NCBI GenBank assembly: GCA_902635965.1
Contig: CACPQA010000001.1
Coordinates: 186,001-250,000 of the forward strand
From: an uncultured Bacteroidota bacterium
GTDB lineage: Bacteria > Bacteroidota > Bacteroidia > Flavobacteriales > Flavobacteriaceae
DNA: 64,000 nt
Reading direction: 5' to 3'
Shown here: positions 1-8,695 of the stretch, one piece after another
Layout: every line of letters starts with the position of its first letter
How positions within the stretch are numbered: the first letter of the stretch is position 1
Made by a program: the position numbers and the translations under genes
The notes under the pieces: model-generated
Seen by the model: the letters and a program-made list of their open reading frames with translations, nothing else
Databases searched by the model: none
What the model was told of the DNA's origin: nothing

Positions 1-1
1 T

Positions 2-190
2 CTTGAATCGATAGAGCCTTTGAATAAATTAATCGAAAAGTATTGCTCAGACATTAATTTGGACGATTTTCCTTTCTATAAAGAAATTATTCTATGGGGT
101 TTGTCAGCCAATAAAAAATTATCAAAAAATAGATCATTAGAGGGTATTGAATTTAAAGATTCCCTGGGTTCATTCTTAAATAATATTTAA
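2..190 (+). CDS. C-terminal fragment of a CDS truncated by the window start; possibly a magnesium-chelatase-like AAA ATPase
   Basis: Open frame from base 2 to TAA 188-190: LESIEPLNKLIEKYCSDINLDDFPFYKEIILWGLSANKKLSKNRSLEGIEFKDSLGSFLNNI. Family guess comes only from resemblance of the tail (LSKKR...FKDLxGS) to flavobacterial Mg-chelatase-type ATPases. Confidence 0.35.
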   Translation, partial: LESIEPLNKLIEKYCSDINLDDFPFYKEIILWGLSANKKLSKNRSLEGIEFKDSLGSFLNNI

Positions 191-231
191 TTAGAGATTA
201 TAATTTATTCATCTCTTATTAAATTTATTTA

Positions 232-2172
232 ATGATATATAATGATTTAAGGTTACATGAATATTCTGTACTAATATATAGGATATTTCTTGCCCACATA
301 GCTTATGTTTTTTTAAGATTTTTATTTGTATTTTTTAATAACGACATAGTTCAAGTTTCAGACTTAGGAAATTTTTTATCTCTAAGTATGTTAGGATTAA
401 GATTTGATAGCTCTGCAATAGCTTACTCGAATTTATTTTTCATTTTTTTTTCTGTCCTTCCCTTATCATTTTTAAGGTTCAAGAAGCACCAATTTTTTTC
501 TACTTCGCTATACTTCATATCCAACAGTTTTTTTTTAATTCTAAACTTTATTGATTTTGCATATTATAGATTCAATTTAAATAGGATGATGGGAAATTTC
601 TTAGAATCAATTTCTAAAGAAAACAACAAACTAAGATTAATTTTTCATTTTTTATTTCAGTACTTAAACCTAGTCTTACTTTTTTTTCTTTTTTTATTTA
701 TTTGGATTGGTTTATATAAATTGGTCAAAGTAAAGGAAGAAAAAATTGAAAACAATAAAATTTATTACCTCAGTTCAATTTTTGGGATTCTTATTTCATC
801 TGCCTTAATCGTAATGATGGCTAGAGGAGGAGACTTTAGAAAAAGCACAAGACCAATTACACTTATAGATTCAATGGATAATTTATCAAAACCCGTTCAC
901 TCGGATGTGGTACTAAACACTTCATTTACAATTATTCGGACTTGGGGTAAAAACTCGTTTAAAAAGAGCAGTCGATTCAATGATTTTGAAGTAGCAAGTC
1001 AAGTAAAACCTATTAAAAATTATAATGAAAGAGAAGTAATCAAAAAACCCAACATAGTAATTTTTATAATTGAAAGTATGGGAAGAGAGTATTGGGGAGA
1101 GTTAAATAAAAATAGAAATATTAACAACTTTAAAAGTTTTACTCCATTTTTAGATTCGTTATCCAAGCATAGTTTGATATTTCCAAATGCATTTGCGACA
1201 AGTAGAAAGTCAATTCACGCTATGCCGTCTGTTCTTGCAGGTGTTCCGTCATTTGAAATAGCATATACTTCTTCATATTATTCTAGACAGAAATTAGAGT
1301 CATTGGTAAGTATTTCCAATGCTTTAGGTTATGATACTTCATTTTTGCATGGAGCAAAAAATGGTTCGATGGGATTTCAGGGTTTTGCAAATACCTTAGG
1401 ATATGGTAATTATTATGGACGAGATGAATTCAATAATGATGAAGAATACGATGGTTTTTGGGGAATTTGGGATGAACCTTTCCTCCAATTTTCAAAATCT
1501 ATTTTAGATAATAAAAACGAACCCTTTTTGGCAACTATTTTCACCTTGTCTTCTCATGAGCCCTATATAATTCCGGATAAATTTAAGGGTATATTTGACA
1601 ACGGATATCTTCCTATTCACAAATGTGTTGGATACACTGATTATTCAATAAGACAGTTTTTTAAAAGTATAGAAAAATCAAGTTGGTTTGAAAACACAGT
1701 TTTTATTTTTACTTCAGATCATACAAATCAGTCTTATTATAAGCATTATCAAACCACCGTAAACAGATTTGCTACTCCTTTACTTATTTACAAAAAAAAT
1801 AGTGATTTTAAAGGGGTTGATAACAGCTTAGCCAGCCACCTTGATATATATCCGACTGTAGCTGAATTGGTAGGATATAAAAAGCCTTTTAGAAGCTGGG
1901 GAAGGAGTTTGTTGTCTGGTAAAAATGAACCTCCATTTACAATTAATTATTTTGGAGGAGGTGCATATTTATCGATGGATGAAAACTTCATTTGTATTTA
2001 TGATGGTAATAAAGCAATTGGGTTTTACAATTTATCTGATTTGAATCTCGAGGAGAATCTAATTCAAAATAAAAATCAAAATATGCTGAGATTAGAAAAA
2101 AAAACAGGTTTATTTTTACAAGATTACTTTAATAGAATAATTGATAATAAGATGTATTATAATCCTAAGTAG
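232..2172 (+). CDS. LTA synthase family protein (membrane-anchored sulfatase-fold phosphoglycerol transferase)
   Basis: N-terminal TM helices followed by a sulfatase-fold domain: NIVIFIIESMGREYWG, TSRKSIHAMPSVLAGVPS, FTLSSHEPYIIP, FIFTSDHTN. Confidence 0.88.
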   Translation: MIYNDLRLHEYSVLIYRIFLAHIAYVFLRFLFVFFNNDIVQVSDLGNFLSLSMLGLRFDSSAIAYSNLFFIFFSVLPLSFLRFKKHQFFSTSLYFISNSFFLILNFIDFAYYRFNLNRMMGNFLESISKENNKLRLIFHFLFQYLNLVLLFFLFLFIWIGLYKLVKVKEEKIENNKIYYLSSIFGILISSALIVMMARGGDFRKSTRPITLIDSMDNLSKPVHSDVVLNTSFTIIRTWGKNSFKKSSRFNDFEVASQVKPIKNYNEREVIKKPNIVIFIIESMGREYWGELNKNRNINNFKSFTPFLDSLSKHSLIFPNAFATSRKSIHAMPSVLAGVPSFEIAYTSSYYSRQKLESLVSISNALGYDTSFLHGAKNGSMGFQGFANTLGYGNYYGRDEFNNDEEYDGFWGIWDEPFLQFSKSILDNKNEPFLATIFTLSSHEPYIIPDKFKGIFDNGYLPIHKCVGYTDYSIRQFFKSIEKSSWFENTVFIFTSDHTNQSYYKHYQTTVNRFATPLLIYKKNSDFKGVDNSLASHLDIYPTVAELVGYKKPFRSWGRSLLSGKNEPPFTINYFGGGAYLSMDENFICIYDGNKAIGFYNLSDLNLEENLIQNKNQNMLRLEKKTGLFLQDYFNRIIDNKMYYNPK

Positions 2173-3054
2173 ATGAGATTAAAAATTCATTTTATTATCA
2201 AAATTTCAAACTCAAAAATTGCTAAGAGAATTAAAGAGCAAGTTAGAATCAAATTTGATGAAAACAAGTATCAGGTAAAAATTAGTGAGTCAAGTTTTAA
2301 AGGAGAAACGAAAACATTAGCAAGGCAAGCCGTTCTTAACAAAACAGATTTGATTGTCGCATGTGGTGGAGATGGTACTATAAACGAAATTATAAACGAG
2401 ATTAAAGAGAAAGAATTTAAAATTGCAATAGTCCCAATAGGATCCGGGAACGGGATTGCAAGGCATTTTAATATTCCTTTAGATATTTCCAAATCACTAG
2501 ATTTAATTTTAAGACATAATTATACCTACGTAGATATAGGTAAAGTAAATGAATCTGTTTTTTTAGGAAACGTTGCTTTTGGGATAGGTGCCGATTTTAT
2601 TAAGAATTACCATAAAATTAAATATAAAGGATTAGTCGGTTATTTCTTAGCATTTATAAAAACAATTTTCAGCATAAAAGAAAAACAATTTATTATTGAT
2701 ATTGACGGTGAAAGAATCACTAGTTCTCCGTTAATTTTAATTGTGTCAAATACAAATCAACAAGGCTATAATTTCACAGTCACTCCAAAAGCAAAAACCG
2801 ATGATGGTATGTTAGATATGTTTATTGTTGAAAATATCTCATATCTTAAAAATATTATAAACATATTCAAAATTATTCTTGGTTTAAATTTTTCTCCTGG
2901 AGAAAGTATTTATAAAAAAATTGAAAATTTAAATATAACTCTACAAAAGCCAATTAAAAATATTCAAATAGATGGTGAGAATTTGAATGTAAATCGTGGT
3001 GTTTATAAAATTAAATCGGTTAAAAACACACTCCAACTTATTACTCCTAATTAA
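2173..3054 (+). CDS. Diacylglycerol/lipid kinase family protein (YegS/DgkB-like)
   Basis: LIVACGGDGTINEIINEI, PIGSGNGIARHF and DDGMLDMFIV motifs; ATG directly follows the upstream stop. Confidence 0.88.
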   Translation: MRLKIHFIIKISNSKIAKRIKEQVRIKFDENKYQVKISESSFKGETKTLARQAVLNKTDLIVACGGDGTINEIINEIKEKEFKIAIVPIGSGNGIARHFNIPLDISKSLDLILRHNYTYVDIGKVNESVFLGNVAFGIGADFIKNYHKIKYKGLVGYFLAFIKTIFSIKEKQFIIDIDGERITSSPLILIVSNTNQQGYNFTVTPKAKTDDGMLDMFIVENISYLKNIINIFKIILGLNFSPGESIYKKIENLNITLQKPIKNIQIDGENLNVNRGVYKIKSVKNTLQLITPN

Positions 3055-3226
3055 TTAACTTTAAAAATTAAAATCTAATTTTTTTGATTTTAAAATGTTA
3101 AACTAGCAGGAGAAAATGCTGAAAATGGTTGTGGATAAATTTAACTTGAGTACATATGATATGGCAATCATTGCTAATTAAGAAGGAATTTTAATCGCAG
3201 TAATCATTTATGAATTTATACTTTGT

Positions 3227-4513
3227 TTAAAGTATCGGAATGGCCTTTTCCAAATTAATTTTTCTTGATCCTTTAAGAAAGATGGTGTGACCTGTAACCA
3301 GTTTTTTTTTAAAATATTCAATTAGTTCATCAATTTCATTAAAAAAATGGATTCTACCAGAGTTAAATTTAAGTTGATTAAATATTTTTCCTACAAGAAA
3401 AATTTTCAAGTCTTTATTCTTCTTAACAGAATTTAATATTCTTTCATGTTCTTTTAAGGAAGTTTTGCCAATTTCGTGCATATCTCCAAGGATTAAGATT
3501 TTTTCAACCCCTTTAAATTTCATAAAGGATTGGATTGATAATTTCATACTGGTTGGATTAGCATTGTATGAATCAACAAAAAGTAGATTTTTTTTTGTTT
3601 TAATCATTTCTGAACGATTATTTTTCGGGATATAATTCTTAATTCCGGTCTCAATTTGTTCAAAACTTAGACCAAAATGAATACCTATAGCTATAGATGC
3701 GTTGATATTCTCAAAATTGTATTCTCCATGTAGATTTGACACAATCTTTTTATCATTCAACCTTGCCTCACATAAACCTTTATTGGATGTAGTATTATAA
3801 ATTATACAATTTGATTTCTTGGATTTACCAAATGAAAAAGATTTAATTCCTCTTGATTTTTCTCTTTGAATTCTGTCTTCGTTGTTGACTAAAATAACCC
3901 CTTTGCTTTCTCTAATATACTCATACAACTCACTTTTGCCCTTTATAACACCCTCTATTCCTCCAAAACCTTCAAGGTGGGCTTTTCCAAAATTTGTTAT
4001 ATAGCCAATATTAGGATCTGCTATATTGCATAATAGATCAATTTCACCTAAGTGATTTGCACCCATTTCAATTATAGCTAAATCTGTTTTGCTATTTATT
4101 TCCATAATAGTTAAGGGAACACCAATGTGATTATTAAAATTATTTGAGGTGAATGTAATTTTAAATTTTTGTGAAAGAACGCTATTTATTAGCTCTTTTG
4201 ATGTTGTTTTTCCATTTGAACCGGTTAAACCAATAACCGGGATATTAAATTTTGATCTGTGATGTTTAGCTAAAGCTTGTAAAGTTTCTAAAGCATTTCT
4301 TACTTTAAAAGCCTTTTGTGATTTATAATTAAGTTCTTTATCATCATAAATTACACCCGATGCTCCTAAGTCAAATGCTTGATCAATAAATAAATTTCCG
4401 TCAAATTTTTCTCCCTTTAAACAAAAAAATATATTGTTTTTTTTGATTGTTCTGGTATCGGTCGATATTCCTGAACTTTTCGAAAATAGAAAATGTATGT
4501 CATCTATTTTCAT
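3227..4513 (-). CDS. murF: UDP-N-acetylmuramoyl-tripeptide--D-alanyl-D-alanine ligase
   Basis: Mur ligase P-loop [23 protein letters not shown], NAxPTSMKLSI; full-length MurF architecture. Confidence 0.93.
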   Translation of the reverse strand: MKIDDIHFLFSKSSGISTDTRTIKKNNIFFCLKGEKFDGNLFIDQAFDLGASGVIYDDKELNYKSQKAFKVRNALETLQALAKHHRSKFNIPVIGLTGSNGKTTSKELINSVLSQKFKITFTSNNFNNHIGVPLTIMEINSKTDLAIIEMGANHLGEIDLLCNIADPNIGYITNFGKAHLEGFGGIEGVIKGKSELYEYIRESKGVILVNNEDRIQREKSRGIKSFSFGKSKKSNCIIYNTTSNKGLCEARLNDKKIVSNLHGEYNFENINASIAIGIHFGLSFEQIETGIKNYIPKNNRSEMIKTKKNLLFVDSYNANPTSMKLSIQSFMKFKGVEKILILGDMHEIGKTSLKEHERILNSVKKNKDLKIFLVGKIFNQLKFNSGRIHFFNEIDELIEYFKKKLVTGHTIFLKGSRKINLEKAIPIL

Positions 4514-4539
4514 GATGTAAAAACGGTTTAAAATTTAAA

Positions 4540-6240
4540 TTAACCTCTTCTTTTATGTCGAGCTGATTTCTTTTTTTTGCTTTTAGACCCTAGTCTAGTC
4601 ATTGCACATCTAAATCCAATATAGTCAGTAGCTATATATTGAGGTAAATATCTTCTTTGCGCAGGGTCAAGCCAGTATGCACGATCCTTCCATGATCCAC
4701 CTTTGTATACTCTTACTTCATCGGTTATCAGCGAAGTTCTTTTATTTGATCTATCTTTTGACCTAATAATATTTCCGTCTTGATCTTTTGACACTTTAGG
4801 GTGAGTTGGTGCATCATACATTTTAGTAGACTCTGGTCTTCCATCGCCTGTATCATCGTCAGATCCAAGTTGACCAGCAAATTGACGAGTTGATTCAATA
4901 TCACCATCCCTAAAGTTTCTGTTATCACTTTCATTAAAATTTTGTCTCAAAAATGTTTCCTCTTCATCAATTGGTACCTGTTTAAGTTGGCCAGGTATTC
5001 TTTTCAGAAGAACTTTTCCATTAGGGAGTGTGTCGTAGACCAATTGATCTGGTTGAATTATTTCAGCTTTTCCGTCAGGACCAATAATTTCTTTTAAATA
5101 AACGTTACCTCTATAATAGTTAAAGTCATTTGCCTCGTCGTCAACAATGGGCCTATAAACATCAGAAACCCATTCTGCGACATTTCCTGCCATATCATAT
5201 ACTCCAAAATCGTTTGGTGGATACGCCTTAACTTGAATTGTAATGTCAGCACCATCATCTGACCAACCAGCAATTCCACCATAATCTCCTTCACCTAATT
5301 TAAAGTTCGCAAGTTGATCACCTTCAGTCCTTCTGTCACTAGACCTTGTATATTCTCCACTCCAAGGATACTTCTTTTTACCACGGTAAGCATTGTAAGC
5401 TCTATCTCCTACTAATGCCAATGCAGCATATTCCCATTCAGTCTCTGTGGGAAGTCTGTATGATGGTAGAAGTAAACCTTTATCTACACCTGCATATACG
5501 CTAATTGTGTCCTTTATTTTTCCTTTTTTACCCGCAATACTGTCAATTTTTCCGCCATAGGTAGCTGCTGGATTTTTTTGATATGCTCTAGTGTTGAATG
5601 TGCTGTTTGCGTCTACTTGGCCTCCTTCAACTTGATTGATGCCATACCGAACATCTTTTTCTATATAAGCTTCTCTTTCTAAAAGAAATTCATTTACTCT
5701 ATCAGTTCTCCACTCAGCAAATTGAACCGCCTGCAACCAATTTACTCCTACGACAGGGTATTCTGCATAGGCGGGGTGTCTTAGATAATTAGTCGTTAAC
5801 TCTTCTACGTATCCAAGTTGGTTTCTCCATACAAGAGTGTCTGGAAGGGCACCTTCATAAATTTGTTTGTATTGAGGGTTATCTTGAGGAAAAACCATTT
5901 TTAACCAATCTAGGTACTCCAAATACATTATATTAGTTACTTCAGTTTCATCTATATAGAATGACATAACATGCTGTCGTGTGGGAGTATTATTCCAATC
6001 ATGCATAACGTCGTCTTGAACTTGGCCTTTAGTAAAAGTTCCACCTTCAATAAATACTAATCCAGGACCTGTTTCTTGATCCTCATAATCAATATTATAC
6101 TGAAAACCACCTTTTTTGGAATTGATATCCCAACCAGTAGCTCTAGAGGCGTTATTTTTACCACATGAAATGACGAGTATGGAAATAATTAGAACTAAAA
6201 ATTGAGCTTCTAATGATTTAGAATTAGATAATTTCTTCAT
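4540..6240 (-). CDS. gldJ: Gliding motility lipoprotein GldJ (FGE-sulfatase-modifying-like fold)
   Basis: FGE-like domain (FIEGGTFTKGQ, YRLPTETEWEYAA, DMAGNVAEWVSD, GGSWKDRAYWLDPAQRRYLPQYIATDYIGFRCA). Start revised from ORF 6279 to the internal ATG giving MKKLSNSKSLEAQFLVLIISILVISCG with lipobox. Confidence 0.9.
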   Translation of the reverse strand: MKKLSNSKSLEAQFLVLIISILVISCGKNNASRATGWDINSKKGGFQYNIDYEDQETGPGLVFIEGGTFTKGQVQDDVMHDWNNTPTRQHVMSFYIDETEVTNIMYLEYLDWLKMVFPQDNPQYKQIYEGALPDTLVWRNQLGYVEELTTNYLRHPAYAEYPVVGVNWLQAVQFAEWRTDRVNEFLLEREAYIEKDVRYGINQVEGGQVDANSTFNTRAYQKNPAATYGGKIDSIAGKKGKIKDTISVYAGVDKGLLLPSYRLPTETEWEYAALALVGDRAYNAYRGKKKYPWSGEYTRSSDRRTEGDQLANFKLGEGDYGGIAGWSDDGADITIQVKAYPPNDFGVYDMAGNVAEWVSDVYRPIVDDEANDFNYYRGNVYLKEIIGPDGKAEIIQPDQLVYDTLPNGKVLLKRIPGQLKQVPIDEEETFLRQNFNESDNRNFRDGDIESTRQFAGQLGSDDDTGDGRPESTKMYDAPTHPKVSKDQDGNIIRSKDRSNKRTSLITDEVRVYKGGSWKDRAYWLDPAQRRYLPQYIATDYIGFRCAMTRLGSKSKKKKSARHKRRG

Positions 6241-6418
6241 TCTGAAATTTATATCTTTCGCAATATACAACTTATTCATGCAAAATTATTTAAGTTTTTT
6301 TTCCTTTTTGCAACTTATAACGAAAAAATATTGCAAATATTATTATTAAGAATGTTCATGTATTTATGATTAGTACAAGAAATTTCAATATCTGGCGTTA
6401 TATATGAAATGAAATCAA

Positions 6419-7603
6419 TTGTCCTATTATAGAAATTTTTTTTTAATTTTTATTTTATTTCAAATAAAAATTAGTCTTTATTCCCAAAATAATAGTAGAG
6501 TAATTACTACGGGAGTTCCTTTTTTGCTTATTTCACCAGATGCTAGGTCTGCAGGTATGGGCGAATTAGGGGTTGCTACCTCTCCAGATGTTTTTTCTCA
6601 ACAATGGAATCCATCTAAATATGTCTTTGCGGATGAAGGAAAAAAAATTGGATTAAGTTATACACCTTATTTAAGTAAGCTAGTTAATGATATTTTTTTA
6701 GCAAATATTACATATTCTTTAAAGAAAAATGATAGAAGTGCTTGGGGTTTTAGTTTAAAGTATTTTAGTTTAGGTGATATCCAATTTAACGATTTAGTTG
6801 GAAATACCATAGTCCAACAAGGAATCGAAAGACCAAATGAATTAACTTTAGATGCATCTTTTGGTTTAAAACTTAATCAATCTTTTTCAATGGCAGTTGC
6901 AGCTAGATATATAAGATCAGATTTAAAACTCTCAAGTGATGCAGATCCCACTCCCGCAAATTCTATCGGAATTGATATTTCTGGTTTTTACAACGGCAAA
7001 TCCTTTAAATTTAAGAAAAAAAATATTAGATTTCGACATGGATTTAATATATCAAACATTGGCCCAAGACTTAAATATGATGAAGGTGGTCAAAAAAACT
7101 TCATCCCAACAAATATTAAAGTAGGGTCTAGTTTAGACTTAATCATGGATGAATCTAGTGTTTTAAGTTTTAATTTAGAATTTAACAAACTCCTAGTTCC
7201 GTCACCAATAGCAACATATAAAGATGGAGTCTTTATAGGATACCAGCAACCTGATGTGAGTTTCATAAAAGGTATTTTCGAATCGTTTACGGATGCCCCT
7301 GGAGGATTTAGTGAAGAGTTGAAGGAAATAACATGGGCATTTGGATTAGAATATGTTTTTCAAAAATCCTTGGCTCTTAGGACAGGGTATTTTAATGAAA
7401 GCTTAGATAAGGGTTCAAGGAGATTTTTAACATTAGGGGCAGGATTTGGAATAGATTTTGCTAATATTGATATATCATACTTATTCTCAACATCAAAAAT
7501 TCGAAACCCTCTGGAAAACACTTTACGTTTTTCTATCACATTTCCTCTAAGAGAACAAAATACTGAAATCGACCAGGATAACGGAGAATTCACTAATAAC
7601 TAA
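6419..7603 (+). CDS. porV: Type IX secretion system outer membrane protein PorV (LptO), TTG start
   Basis: Signal peptide followed by TTGVPFLLISPDARSAGMGELGVATSPDVFSQQWNPSKYVF, typical of PorV; an in-frame TGA just upstream leaves TTG as the canonical start. Confidence 0.9.
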   Translation: MSYYRNFFLIFILFQIKISLYSQNNSRVITTGVPFLLISPDARSAGMGELGVATSPDVFSQQWNPSKYVFADEGKKIGLSYTPYLSKLVNDIFLANITYSLKKNDRSAWGFSLKYFSLGDIQFNDLVGNTIVQQGIERPNELTLDASFGLKLNQSFSMAVAARYIRSDLKLSSDADPTPANSIGIDISGFYNGKSFKFKKKNIRFRHGFNISNIGPRLKYDEGGQKNFIPTNIKVGSSLDLIMDESSVLSFNLEFNKLLVPSPIATYKDGVFIGYQQPDVSFIKGIFESFTDAPGGFSEELKEITWAFGLEYVFQKSLALRTGYFNESLDKGSRRFLTLGAGFGIDFANIDISYLFSTSKIRNPLENTLRFSITFPLREQNTEIDQDNGEFTNN

Positions 7604-7624
7604 TAAGTTTTTACAATTGATTAC

Positions 7625-7657
7625 TTGATAATTTTTGTTTAAAAAATGGTATTTTTG
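7625..7657 (+). promoter_or_regulatory. Bacteroidetes-type promoter upstream of pdhA (TTG-N22-TATTTTTG)
   Basis: TTG at 7625-7627 and TATTTTTG at 7650-7657, matching the known flavobacterial TTG...TAnnTTTG consensus, 33 bp before pdhA. Confidence 0.5.
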
Positions 7658-7690
7658 ATTGCTGTTATAATGATAAATTATTTGATTTAA

Positions 7691-8692
7691 ATGAAAAAGA
7701 TAACAAAGGATACTTACATAAATTGGTTTGAAAACATGCTTTTTTGGAGAAAGTTTGAAGACAAATTAGCAGCTGTTTATATTCAGCAAAAAGTGAGGGG
7801 CTTCCTTCATCTTTATAACGGTCAAGAAGCAATTCTAGCAGGCGCACTCCATGTTATGGAAATTGGGAAAGACAGAATCATAACAGCATATCGAAACCAT
7901 GTACAGCCAATTGGTATGGGTGTTGATCCTAAAAGAGTTATGGCTGAGCTTTATGGAAAAACAACTGGAACTTCCTCTGGCTTAGGAGGTTCCATGCATA
8001 TTTTTTCAAAAGAGTTTCGATTTCATGGTGGTCATGGAATTGTGGGTGGTCAAATACCCCTTGGAGCAGGAATGGCATTTGGAGACAAATATCATGAAAG
8101 AGAGTGCGTGACTCTCTGTTTCATGGGAGATGGTGCAGTAAGACAGGGTTCTCTCCATGAAACATTGAATTTGGCAACTTTATGGAAATTGCCTGTCGTA
8201 TTTGTTGTAGAAAATAATGGGTATGCAATGGGAACTTCTGTTGCTAGAACAGCTAATCATGAAGAAATTTGGAAATTAGGGTTAGGATATAATATGCCCT
8301 GTGAACCTGTTGATGGAATGAATCCTGTTACGGTTGCAAAGGCTTTAGATAAAGCAATTTCAGTTGCCCGCGGGGGTGATGGTCCCTCTTTTATTGAAAT
8401 GAAAACTTATAGATACAGGGGCCATTCAATGTCAGATGCACAAAAATATAGGACAAAATCTGAAGTGGAGGAGTATAAGAAGATAGACCCAATTTCACAA
8501 GTTAAAAAAATAATTGTCGATAAAAAATACTTAAATACTAATGAAATCTCTTCTATTGAGGAAAGAGTAAAAAGTCAAATTTTGGAATGTGAAAAGTTTG
8601 CTGAAGAATCTCCTTATCCTGACGTATCTGTAATGTATGATGCTGTTTATGAGGAACCAAATTACCCTTTTTTAAATCATAAATTAAAATAG
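7691..8692 (+). CDS. pdhA: Pyruvate dehydrogenase E1 component alpha subunit
   Basis: GHGIVGGQIPLGAGMAFG, CFMGDGAVRQGSLHETLNLATLWKLPVVFVVENNGYAMGTS (TPP-binding), KTYRYRGHSMSD. Confidence 0.95.
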   Translation: MKKITKDTYINWFENMLFWRKFEDKLAAVYIQQKVRGFLHLYNGQEAILAGALHVMEIGKDRIITAYRNHVQPIGMGVDPKRVMAELYGKTTGTSSGLGGSMHIFSKEFRFHGGHGIVGGQIPLGAGMAFGDKYHERECVTLCFMGDGAVRQGSLHETLNLATLWKLPVVFVVENNGYAMGTSVARTANHEEIWKLGLGYNMPCEPVDGMNPVTVAKALDKAISVARGGDGPSFIEMKTYRYRGHSMSDAQKYRTKSEVEEYKKIDPISQVKKIIVDKKYLNTNEISSIEERVKSQILECEKFAEESPYPDVSVMYDAVYEEPNYPFLNHKLK

Positions 8693-8695
8693 ATT

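Noticed and set aside
3116-3181. 21-aa ORF (MLKMVVDKFNLSTYDMAIIAN) with AGGAG 3 nt upstream, in the lipid kinase/murF convergent gap
   Set aside because: Shine-Dalgarno sequences are little used in Bacteroidetes, the ORF is very short, and no motif is evident; could be chance. Conservation in relatives would be needed.
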